From Treponema primitia ZAS-2 (GTDB taxonomy: Bacteria; Spirochaetota; Spirochaetia; Treponematales; Breznakiellaceae), in NCBI RefSeq assembly GCF_000214375.1, contig NC_015578.1, positions 558,001 through 622,000 on the forward strand: a stretch of DNA of 64,000 nt, written 5' to 3'. Positions 18,467 to 25,497 of the stretch are shown here, piece by piece (positions within the stretch are counted from its first letter, which is position 1; each line of letters begins with the position of its first letter). Both the position numbers and the translations under genes were made by a program. The notes beneath the pieces were generated by a model. That model did no database searches. It was not told the origin of the DNA and saw only the letters and a program-made list of their open reading frames with translations.

Positions 18467-18495
18467 AGTATAGCGGTTTTCAAGGAGTTTAACAA
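18467..18495 (-). promoter_or_regulatory. Promoter of the cyclase gene, leaderless geometry
   Basis: On the minus strand: TTGTTA (18490-18495), 17 nt, TATACT (18467-18472), 6 nt, then GTG at 18460. This predicts a leaderless mRNA starting with GTG. Confidence 0.6.
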
Positions 18496-18635
18496 TCCGG
18501 GGGCTTAGGGTTAGTCCAAATTAGGAATAACCACAAGAACCGGCTTGCGCAATTTATAATAGTTTGAAAATAGGCGGCTTTTTTTTCATTGTCACCCCCG
18601 TTATCCTGGCACACCGGCATTAGTAGGTTCTGGAG

Positions 18636-18704
18636 AAAAGTCTTAACAAAGGGCCAAAAGTCTGGCTAAAAGTTAGGGTTTTTCAGATTGATAGCCGGTA
18701 TGCT
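18636..18704 (+). promoter_or_regulatory. Response-regulator promoter with paired direct repeats (site A)
   Basis: AAAAGTCT occurs at 18636-18643 and again at 18656-18663, exactly 20 bp apart. The second copy continues as GGCTAAAAG. A -10-like TATGCT lies at 18699-18704, 35 bp after the second repeat, with no good -35. The same layout recurs at 19421-19489. This is what an activator-dependent promoter looks like; the adjacent response regulator is the obvious candidate activator. Confidence 0.6.
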
Positions 18705-18724
18705 GTTGGGCAATGGAGATACAC

Positions 18725-19396
18725 ATGATACGCATACTGATTGTTGAGGACATGACCATGCTCCGGGAAGCATTGACCACAATACTTTCCGATGAGAAGG
18801 ATATGCAGGTCGTCGGCGCCCTGGAACATGCCGGAGATGCCCTGGAGTTCTGCCGTGAGAACCGGCCTGACCTTATCCTTATGGATGTGCTTACCGACGA
18901 CAACCTGGTAAACGGCGGTTCCCACCGGAGCCTGGAGCAGGAAGAAAGCAGCCGAACCCAAATTAACGGTATAAGCGCCACCCAGGAAATCCTAGCTGAA
19001 TTCCCGGACACCAAGATCGTCATCATAACCGCCTTCCCGGAGATTACCTTTATCGAGGCCGCAAAAAAAGCCGGGGCCCATAGCTTTGTCTATAAAAACG
19101 TAAAGAACGATTTACTCTTACAGATAATCCGGGGAACCATGGCAGGATACGGCACCTTTCCCACCCATATCCCCACCCTGGCGACCCTGAGCCCGAAATT
19201 TACCGACCGGGAGATGCGGATCCTGCGCCTCCTTGCCCAAGCCCGGGATCGCCGTTTTATTGAGCAGGAACTCAACATTTCCGAAGGCACCCTCAAGGCG
19301 GTTATCACCGGCATCCTCAATAAAACCGGCTACGATAGCATCATGCAGTACGTGGTATACGCCGTGGCTAACGGGCTCATTAGTCCCCATGGATAA
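18725..19396 (+). CDS. Orphan response regulator, REC plus LuxR/NarL-type HTH
   Basis: The 223-aa protein has a receiver domain (acidic pair E8-D9, phospho-acceptor Asp54 in LILMDV, conserved Lys in VYKN) and a C-terminal LuxR-type HTH (TDREMRILRLLAQARD, then ISEGTLKAVITGILNK). The ATG at 18725 is preceded by GGAG and gives the canonical MIRILIVED start. An insertion of roughly 20 residues follows the phosphorylation loop (DDNLVNGGSHRSLEQEESS), which is unusual for NarL receivers. No histidine kinase is nearby. The gene is divergent from the cyclase and is bracketed by two matching paired-repeat promoters. Confidence 0.85.
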   Translation: MIRILIVEDMTMLREALTTILSDEKDMQVVGALEHAGDALEFCRENRPDLILMDVLTDDNLVNGGSHRSLEQEESSRTQINGISATQEILAEFPDTKIVIITAFPEITFIEAAKKAGAHSFVYKNVKNDLLLQIIRGTMAGYGTFPTHIPTLATLSPKFTDREMRILRLLAQARDRRFIEQELNISEGTLKAVITGILNKTGYDSIMQYVVYAVANGLISPHG

Positions 19397-19420
19397 AACA
19401 CGTGCGAATAAAACCTAGAC

Positions 19421-19489
19421 AAAAGTCTATATTTTACCCCCAAAGTCTAGCCAAAAGAAACCGGTATTTCCGGTTAAACGCGCTATGTT
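19421..19489 (+). promoter_or_regulatory. Second paired-repeat promoter (site B)
   Basis: AAAAGTCT (19421-19428) and CAAAGTCT (19441-19448) are 20 bp apart. The second is followed by AGCCAAAAG, and TATGTT (19484-19489) begins 35 bp later. Repeat pitch and distance to the -10 are identical to site A at 18636. It would drive the short unit that ends at the terminator near 19760. Confidence 0.6.
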
Positions 19490-19541
19490 TATCTATAAAG
19501 CTATTTCTCCTCTGTGGAGAACTATAAAAAGGGGGTATGAC

Positions 19542-19643
19542 ATGACCAATCCGTCGGATACAGCGCATGAACACGTTGCTTTTATAGTGACTAAAATAAC
19601 TAACACTACCCCCCCCATTACCGATAGGTTTACTAGGATATAG
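19542..19643 (+). CDS. Small ORF (33 codons) in a terminator-bounded unit
   Basis: ATG at 19542 follows a GGGGG ribosome-like site (19531-19535) and runs to TAG at 19641. The product starts MTNPSDTAHEHVAFIVTK and matches nothing I recognise. The predicted transcript starts near 19496, has a small hairpin (TCTCC/GGAGA, 19506-19520) just before the ribosome site, and ends at the terminator at 19724-19766. It could be a peptide gene, a small RNA or both. There is no membrane helix or cysteine. Confidence 0.35.
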   Translation: MTNPSDTAHEHVAFIVTKITNTTPPITDRFTRI

Positions 19644-19723
19644 AAACCGGCCCATTTTCGGACAGCCCTTTCCTCCCCCTAAGTTCCCGGTAACCCAAAC
19701 AGTTCTTTTCTCACCCCTGGCAA

Positions 19724-19766
19724 AAAGCCCGTACCCTCACGCATGGAGGCACGGGCTTTCTTTTTT
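19724..19766 (+). terminator. Intrinsic terminator of the short unit
   Basis: The stem AAAGCCCGT (19724-19732) with ACGGGCTTT (19751-19759) contains an inner CCTC/GAGG pairing and is followed by a T-rich run to 19766. It lies between the response regulator and the lipoprotein gene. Confidence 0.85.
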
Positions 19767-19871
19767 CCCCAGAGGCTCAACACCGGCACCAAAAAGGAGA
19801 TTCCGAATCCGTTGGGTTCGTTCAATTTGTATACTGCGGGTATTCACCCGCAAAAAAGCGAGGATTTTTGT

Positions 19872-22800
19872 ATGAAAAAGACATTACTGGTAAGTATTCG
19901 TCTTGTGGCGTTGTTCGCGCTGCTCGGGGCATTCGCCCTGGCAGGGTGCGAGAACGGAGATGGCGGCACCAAAGTGCCATTCCTGGTATCCATTACCATA
20001 GAGGGAGCGCCGGAAACCTATGCTGCGGGCGCCGACCTGAATGTAGGCGGGCTGACTGTAACCCTGACCTATTCCAATGGAGTAGCCAGCTCCGTAACCC
20101 TTCCTGAGGGAACCGTTGGTGTCCTTGATGAGGCAGGGGACCTCACCTATACCGTAGGGGGTATCACCATAATTATTTCCGGGTACAACCCCGACGAAAC
20201 CGGGGACCAGACCATCACCGTGACGGTGGGCAGTAAGACAGAGGAATACACCATCACCCTAAGCAGCACAACCACCGACAAGGCCGCCTTCAATACCGCC
20301 ATTGCTGCGGCGAACACTGCCAAGGCTGGTGTGGTGGTTGATACCGATGCCGCCAATGTGGCCATCGGGACTGAGTGGGTAACCCAGGAGGTTTTGGCCG
20401 CCTTTAATACCGCCATTGCCACTGCCGAAGGGGTAGCCACCGACAGCGAAGCAAGCGCAGACCAGATTACCAGCGCGGTAACAGCCCTGAATGCTGCCAT
20501 TGCCGCCTTTAACGGGGCGAAGCAGGACGGAACCGGGACCGATATCGTAAACGCCAACAAGGCTGAACTGAATACCGCCATTGCTGGGGCAAACACCGCC
20601 AAAACCGGTGTGGTGGTTGATAGCGCCGCCGCCAATGTGGCCACCGGGACCAAGTGGGTGACCCAAGGGGCACTGAGTACATTTAATGCCGCAATAAGTG
20701 CCGCCGAAGGGGTATCCTCCAAAAACGGGGCAACCCAGGCGGAAGTAGACAGCGCCGTTACTACCCTGAACAGCGCCAAAGACACCTTTAATGCCGCGAA
20801 GCAGGACGGGACCAAGGCCAACGAAGTATCCGTAGATAAGCCCGCCCTCACCACGGCTATTACCACGGCGAATAGCGCCAAGTCCGGTGTGGTGGTTGAT
20901 ACCGCCGCGGCGAATGTGGCCACCGGGACCAAGTGGGTGACCCAAGGGGCCTGGGATGCCCTTGCCACGGCGATTACCAATGCCGAAACCGTGTCCGCCA
21001 ACAACGGGGCGACCCAGGCTCAAGTGAGCAGCGCCGTTACTGCCCTGAGCACTGCGGTCACCACCTTTAACAATGCGAAGAAGGACGGAGCCAAGACCGG
21101 CGGGGTAACAATAAATAAAACCGCCCTCAATACCGCCATTACCACGGCGAATAGCGCCAAGTCCGGCGTGGTGGTTGATACCGCCGCAGCGAATGTCGCA
21201 ACCGGGACCAAGTGGGTGACCCAAGGGGCACTGGACACCTTTACCACCGCTATTGCTACTGCCGATGGGGTAGCCGCAAATAATTCGGCAACCCAGGCGG
21301 TAGTAGACAACGCAGTCACGACCCTGAATGCCGCCAAAGACACCTTTAACGATGCGAAGAAGGACGGAGCCAAGGCCGATGTCTCCATCGCAATCTATAC
21401 CTTTACCTTCAATACCGGTGAAGGCGGGTCCGCGATTGCCGCCCAGACGGTAAGCGCAGGCGGGACCGTAACGCGCCCGGCAAACCCAACCAAAGACGGC
21501 GTTAACTTTGACGACTGGTACACCACAGAAGGATTAACCGTCAAGTACGACTTTACCGCCGCCGTGAACAGCAATACCACCGTGTACGCCAAATGGATCA
21601 CCGCAGCGGATGCCGAAGCGGATGCCGCTAAGAAAGAGCTGGCGGAGGCCAAAGCCACCCTGGCCGGGAAGATTACCGAAGCCCTAGCGTTGAACTCTTC
21701 TATCAATATCCCGGAAAACACCGCCTATCAAACGGCGATTACTAGCGCACAGTGGGTCCACACCAACGGATCAACCAAGGAGCAGGTGACTGAGGCGATA
21801 GCTGCCCTCCAAACAGCAACAGGTACCTTCACTACCGCTAAGGACGCCGCCGACTTGGTAACCGCCTTAGTGCAGCTACAGACCGCCATTACCGCGGCGA
21901 CCACGGCAAAGAATGCCGCCGTTATTACCACCGACTTTGCGGAAGGCACAAAGTATGCCGCTGGGGGCATTTTTCAAGGCGGATCCGCCGCCGCCATCCC
22001 GGTAGGCTTAAAAGTTCTGGCCGGAACCGACCCACGCACAGCCTATGAAACTGCCATCAGTACTGCCCAGAGCGCCTATGACAACCCCACGACAGCAGCT
22101 GCAGCTAACAGCGCAAAAGGCACCCTTGACGGGGCGAGCGGAACCTTTATCAGCGCCCTTGCCGCGGCGAAGACAGACGCAACTTCCGGCACGAAGGGCC
22201 TTCTCGCCCGCGTAACCGCCGCCACGACCGGAACCACCATCTACCTGTACGGCAATGAAGGCGTTGCCGGTGAAGCTGCCACTGGCAGTATCTCCAACAA
22301 AGCAATCATCCTGGAAGGCGTAGGCGAAGAACGAACGATTACACTTGAGAGTAACGGCAGGATGTTCCAGATTGGCACAAGCGGCAGTCTTACGCTTAAC
22401 GACAACGTTACCCTTAAGGGCAAAGCTAGCAATACCAAGGAACTTGTGTATTTGGGTAGCACTGCTGAATTTATCATGAATACCGGATCGAAATTAACCG
22501 GCAACGTCAACAGCAGCACCTACGGTGGCGGTGTTGTTAATACTGGTGTGTTTAAGTTATCAGGCGGTGAAATCAGCGGTAACAAAGCCACCTACGGCGG
22601 CAGCGTGTATGTTTCTAGTAGCGGCACGTTTAACCAGTCCGGCGGCACGATCAGCGACAACACCGCTACCACCAACAACGGCGGCGGCGTGTATGTTAAC
22701 GGAGGCACGTTTAACCAGTCCGGCGGCGCCATCAGCGGCAACGAAGCTACCTCCTACGGCGGCGGCATGTATGTTACCGGCAAGTTTAATCTGTCCGCCA

Positions 22801-23858
22801 GTGGCGTAATCAGCGGCAACAAAGCCGGTACCAGCGGCGGCGGCGTGTATTTTACCGGAAACAGCTCCGAGTTTAACCAGACGGGCGGCACAATCGGTGG
22901 CGATACAGAAGCCAAGGGCAACAAAGCCACCACCAATGGCGGCGGCGTGTATCTTGCCGCCGGCACGTTTAAATTGTCAGGCAGTAGCGCTATCAGCAAC
23001 AACACCGGCACCAACGGCGGCGGCGTGTATGTTAGCGGAGCCAACTCCAAGTTTACCCAATCAGGCGGTACCATCAGCAGCAACAAAGCCACCAACGACG
23101 GCGGCGGCGTGTATGCTGCTGAGAACGACACGTTTGACCAGTCCGGCGGCACAATCGGCGGCGATACAGCAGCCAAGGGCAACAAAGCCACCAACGACGG
23201 CGGCGGCGTGTATATTTATAAAGGCAAGTTTAACCAGTCCGGCGGCCTAATCAGCGGCAACAAAGCCACCAACGGCGGCGGCGTGTATATGTATCATACC
23301 GGATCAAGCCCATACCCCACGTTTAATCTGTCCGGCAATGGCGAAATCAGCGGTAACACCGCTACCGACGGCGGCGGCGTGTATGTTTTAGGCGGATCCT
23401 TAGCCACGTTTAACCAGACGGGCGGCGCCATCAAGAACAACGCCGCCACCAACGGCGGTGGCGGCGTGTATCTTTCCGGACAAACCCCGTTTAACCTATC
23501 CAGTAGTGGCGTAATCAGCGGCAACACCGCCAGCGGCGGCGGCGGCGTGTATGTTTTCAACGGTATATTTACCCAATCAGGCGGTACCATCAGCAGCAAC
23601 ATCGCCAGCACCATCGGCGGCGGCGTATATGTTAATCAAAGCAGTGGCAATGCCAGGTTCTTCATGTCGGAGGGAACCATTACCGCCAACAACAGCGCCC
23701 CCAGCGGATACGGAAATGCCTTGTATAAGAATGCTACCGGCTGGGCGTATTTCGGCGCATCTACCGGCAGCCCCAAAGAGGATGATTATATCATCGCAGG
23801 TGGAGGTGCAGGCGGTTTGGACGGCCTGATAACCGGACACCCCGCCACAGCGGACTAA
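19872..23858 (+). CDS. Giant surface lipoprotein with 93-aa repeats, InlB-type repeat and beta-helix
   Basis: The 1328-aa protein starts at ATG 19872 (MKKTLLVSIRL...) with lipobox LAGC. A longer frame upstream runs through a terminator and is rejected. In order: an Ig-like domain (about 35-130), four nearly identical 93-aa helical FIVAR-like repeats, a Listeria/Bacteroides-type repeat (FNTGEGGSAIAAQTVSAGG, ending YAKW), a further helical segment, and a long right-handed beta-helix of PMP-like repeats (GGGVYV, FNQSGG, ISGNKA). No autotransporter barrel is seen at the C-terminus. It is probably anchored in the outer membrane and involved in adhesion or in binding host or lignocellulose material. 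The near-identical repeats suggest recombination-driven size variation. Confidence 0.88.
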   Translation: MKKTLLVSIRLVALFALLGAFALAGCENGDGGTKVPFLVSITIEGAPETYAAGADLNVGGLTVTLTYSNGVASSVTLPEGTVGVLDEAGDLTYTVGGITIIISGYNPDETGDQTITVTVGSKTEEYTITLSSTTTDKAAFNTAIAAANTAKAGVVVDTDAANVAIGTEWVTQEVLAAFNTAIATAEGVATDSEASADQITSAVTALNAAIAAFNGAKQDGTGTDIVNANKAELNTAIAGANTAKTGVVVDSAAANVATGTKWVTQGALSTFNAAISAAEGVSSKNGATQAEVDSAVTTLNSAKDTFNAAKQDGTKANEVSVDKPALTTAITTANSAKSGVVVDTAAANVATGTKWVTQGAWDALATAITNAETVSANNGATQAQVSSAVTALSTAVTTFNNAKKDGAKTGGVTINKTALNTAITTANSAKSGVVVDTAAANVATGTKWVTQGALDTFTTAIATADGVAANNSATQAVVDNAVTTLNAAKDTFNDAKKDGAKADVSIAIYTFTFNTGEGGSAIAAQTVSAGGTVTRPANPTKDGVNFDDWYTTEGLTVKYDFTAAVNSNTTVYAKWITAADAEADAAKKELAEAKATLAGKITEALALNSSINIPENTAYQTAITSAQWVHTNGSTKEQVTEAIAALQTATGTFTTAKDAADLVTALVQLQTAITAATTAKNAAVITTDFAEGTKYAAGGIFQGGSAAAIPVGLKVLAGTDPRTAYETAISTAQSAYDNPTTAAAANSAKGTLDGASGTFISALAAAKTDATSGTKGLLARVTAATTGTTIYLYGNEGVAGEAATGSISNKAIILEGVGEERTITLESNGRMFQIGTSGSLTLNDNVTLKGKASNTKELVYLGSTAEFIMNTGSKLTGNVNSSTYGGGVVNTGVFKLSGGEISGNKATYGGSVYVSSSGTFNQSGGTISDNTATTNNGGGVYVNGGTFNQSGGAISGNEATSYGGGMYVTGKFNLSASGVISGNKAGTSGGGVYFTGNSSEFNQTGGTIGGDTEAKGNKATTNGGGVYLAAGTFKLSGSSAISNNTGTNGGGVYVSGANSKFTQSGGTISSNKATNDGGGVYAAENDTFDQSGGTIGGDTAAKGNKATNDGGGVYIYKGKFNQSGGLISGNKATNGGGVYMYHTGSSPYPTFNLSGNGEISGNTATDGGGVYVLGGSLATFNQTGGAIKNNAATNGGGGVYLSGQTPFNLSSSGVISGNTASGGGGVYVFNGIFTQSGGTISSNIASTIGGGVYVNQSSGNARFFMSEGTITANNSAPSGYGNALYKNATGWAYFGASTGSPKEDDYIIAGGGAGGLDGLITGHPATAD
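20277..21392 (+). repeat. Four tandem 279-bp repeats within the lipoprotein gene
   Basis: Units start at 20277, 20556, 20835 and 21114, each exactly 279 bp (93 codons). Each contains a conserved KxxLxTAI...ANVATGTKWVTQ core and a Gly-Ala-Lys-rich linker. Exact length conservation points to duplication in phase. Confidence 0.85.
22510..23640 (+). repeat. Array of short GGGVY/FNQSGG-coding repeats
   Basis: About a dozen irregular units of roughly 75-120 bp each encode one or more beta-helix rungs (ggcggcggcgtgtat followed by a FNQSGG or FNLS block). The units are not identical in length. Confidence 0.75.
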
Positions 23859-23874
23859 GCAGTAACGGAAAAAA

Positions 23875-23954
23875 GGTGACTGTCACCAGTAAAACGTAAA
23901 ACGGTGACAGTCACCTTTTTAGCCTGGAAAAACGGAAAAATGGTGACAGTCACC
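23875..23954. repeat. Three GGTGAC(A/T)GTCACC palindromes after the lipoprotein gene
   Basis: Copies lie at 23875-23887 (central T), 23903-23915 and 23942-23954, the last two each followed by T5. The first is preceded by A6. Neighbouring copies can also pair with one another. Each can act as a weak terminator hairpin, and together they resemble a REP-like cluster. The same palindrome lies inside the UDG-fold gene at 8548. Confidence 0.8.
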
Positions 23955-24002
23955 TTTTTAACCTATCGCAGTAAATACTATTTCTGTGCAAAAGAAAGCA
24001 AT

Positions 24003-24031
24003 AAAAAGCCCGGTAACCCCGGGCTTTTTTT
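24003..24031 (+). terminator. Intrinsic terminator
   Basis: AAAGCCCGG (24005-24013), a 5-nt loop, CCGGGCTTT (24019-24027), then further Ts. It marks the end of the lipoprotein transcript after the palindrome cluster. Confidence 0.88.
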
Positions 24032-24188
24032 GCAATCATCGGTACCAATACAAAAAAATATTTTTCACTATTAAAGCAAAATCCAAAGTACCGTTTACAC
24101 AGCGGGTATGGGGAAATAGATGAAATTCGCATAAACTTCGTTAGGCGAAATTTTTGGGCTAAGATTTTTACCAAAAATATACAAAATA

Positions 24189-24217
24189 TTGACAAAATAA
24201 TAAGAATATACTATATT
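24189..24217 (+). promoter_or_regulatory. Promoter of the AbrB/PIN toxin-antitoxin operon
   Basis: TTGACA (24189-24194), 17 nt, TATATT (24212-24217), about 29 nt before the antitoxin ATG, with AAGGAGG in between. Confidence 0.7.
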
Positions 24218-24246
24218 TGTTAGTAAGGAAAGTAAGGAGGTAGGAT

Positions 24247-24501
24247 ATGGAAATAGCGAAGGTTACCTCAAAAGGGCAAATAACTATACCTCAAGATATT
24301 AGGCGGAAAATGGACCTAAAAGCGGGGGATAAAATTATATTTTTTGAAGAAAATGGTAAATTTTATTTTCAAAATACAGCTTCTGTAGCATTAAAAACTT
24401 TTCAAAAAGCTATGACGGGTGAAGCAAAAAAAGCAGGTTTTAATGACCTTGATGATGTTGTACAATATATAAAAAAAATGCGAAAAAGTCATGTAAAATA
24501 A
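24247..24501 (+). CDS. AbrB/SpoVT-type antitoxin
   Basis: The 84-aa protein has an N-terminal swapped-hairpin DNA-binding fold (AKVTSKGQITIPQDIRRKM, residues 4-22, then LKAGDKIIFFEENG) and a C-terminal helical tail that should wrap the toxin. It is the first gene of a two-gene operon with the PIN toxin 3 bp downstream. AAGGAGG lies at the right distance. The operon is far richer in A and T than its surroundings, suggesting recent transfer. It likely represses its own promoter. Confidence 0.85.
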   Translation: MEIAKVTSKGQITIPQDIRRKMDLKAGDKIIFFEENGKFYFQNTASVALKTFQKAMTGEAKKAGFNDLDDVVQYIKKMRKSHVK

Positions 24502-24504
24502 TAT

Positions 24505-24909
24505 ATGCGCATAATGGCTGATGCAAATATTCTCATTTCTGCAATTCTATTCCCATCATCAGTTGTAGCTAAAGTATTTGATTGCATAATTGGAAACTAT
24601 ATACTGGTTTTGTGTAATTATACAATCAAAGAAGTCGATAATGTATTTTTAGATAAATTTCCTCATAAGATTAATGAAAAAAATACCTTCATGGGTGAAT
24701 TAATCTATGAGAAATTTGATCTTAAAATGGACAATAATAAAAAATATCCACAAATAAGAGATGTAGCTGATTTACCTGTACTTGCAAATGCTATTGAATC
24801 AAATGTTGATATATTAATAACCGGTGATAAAGATTTTGACGAAATTCAAATTAATAAGCCAATAATAATTAAACCGAGACAATTTTTAGATAAATATAAA
24901 ATAGGATAA
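24505..24909 (+). CDS. PIN-domain toxin (COG1569-type ribonuclease)
   Basis: The 134-aa PIN nuclease shows the acidic residues of the fold: Asp6 (MADANILISA), Glu in the IKEVDN helix, Asp in RDVADLPVLANAI, and the ITGDKDFDEI block near the C-terminus. It should cleave RNA when free of the AbrB partner. The ATG is 3 bp after the antitoxin stop and has no ribosome site of its own, so translation is probably coupled. Confidence 0.85.
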   Translation: MRIMADANILISAILFPSSVVAKVFDCIIGNYILVLCNYTIKEVDNVFLDKFPHKINEKNTFMGELIYEKFDLKMDNNKKYPQIRDVADLPVLANAIESNVDILITGDKDFDEIQINKPIIIKPRQFLDKYKIG

Positions 24910-24910
24910 A

Positions 24911-25033
24911 GTGGTATTATCAGATCAAGTAAAAAGCCTTGATTGGAAAAAGCGAAATATTAAATTCATTACAAAATCGACGGAAGATGAAATTTCAGAA
25001 ATAATAGACGAAATAAATGTATTACTAAATTAA
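24911..25033 (+). pseudogene. MazF/PemK toxin C-terminal relic (40 codons)
   Basis: A short frame from GTG 24911 to TAA 25031 encodes VLSDQVKSLDWKKRNIKF and then a helix ending DEINVLLN. This is the typical last third of PemK/MazF toxins (the DQVRSLDW...ikfi block and final helix). The N-terminal barrel with the catalytic region is absent, so it is a fragment, possibly left when the AbrB/PIN pair was inserted. AGGAT precedes the GTG, so a 40-aa peptide could still be made. Confidence 0.55.
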
Positions 25034-25047
25034 GCGCCGGAGAATCG

Positions 25048-25494
25048 TTAGGGCAGGATAATTTCCTCTTCCCCGGGAAGCTCTTCCTCCTCCGGTTTTC
25101 TGGGTTCCGGCGTCGAATGGAATTCTTCAAAATAGGGCTCCATGCCGTTGATCATCCGGGGTATGGAAAGGAGGAACATGTCCGGCTTCAGGGGCAGGGT
25201 AAAGTTTGTTTCAAAGGGCGGTTTACCATCGCTGAATTCTACCCTGATCCGGTGCAGGCCCCCGCCCACATCGAAAATGTCCCGGTCACCCCGGAAAAAT
25301 TCCAGGGTCTTGCTGCCGTCTACTGAAACTTTGATTAAGTCCGGGGCCCGGATATTGTCCGCTTCTATATTACGGTTATCCACCAGGATCGAATGGCCGC
25401 GGTTCAGAATGAAGAGAAGCACTCCCAGGCCGATCCAGGCAATCACCAGGGCTGAACGGATAATCAGGCGCCGCCTTTTGATATTGTTTTCCAT
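25048..25494 (-). CDS. Membrane-anchored protein of unknown function, last gene of the ABC operon
   Basis: The 148-aa protein has a basic N-terminus, one membrane helix (about 12-30), a beta-rich extracytoplasmic domain (ILVDNRNIEADNI, then VSVDGSKTLEFFRGDRD) and an acidic Pro/Glu tail. It starts 3 bp after the preceding permease gene, so it belongs to that operon and may be an accessory part of the importer. I do not recognise a characterised family. Confidence 0.7.
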   Translation of the reverse strand: MENNIKRRRLIIRSALVIAWIGLGVLLFILNRGHSILVDNRNIEADNIRAPDLIKVSVDGSKTLEFFRGDRDIFDVGGGLHRIRVEFSDGKPPFETNFTLPLKPDMFLLSIPRMINGMEPYFEEFHSTPEPRKPEEEELPGEEEIILP

Positions 25495-25497
25495 ACC

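Noticed and set aside
19743-19871. Upstream extension of the lipoprotein frame
   Set aside because: It would start inside an intrinsic terminator and put 43 residues before a perfect lipoprotein signal peptide.
20147-21388. Several antisense Val/Ala-rich frames opposite the lipoprotein repeats
   Set aside because: They arise from the repetitive Ala/Thr-coding sense sequence and repeat with it.
22510-23640. Repeat array considered as a CRISPR-like array
   Set aside because: The units are in-frame coding repeats of irregular length without unique spacers.
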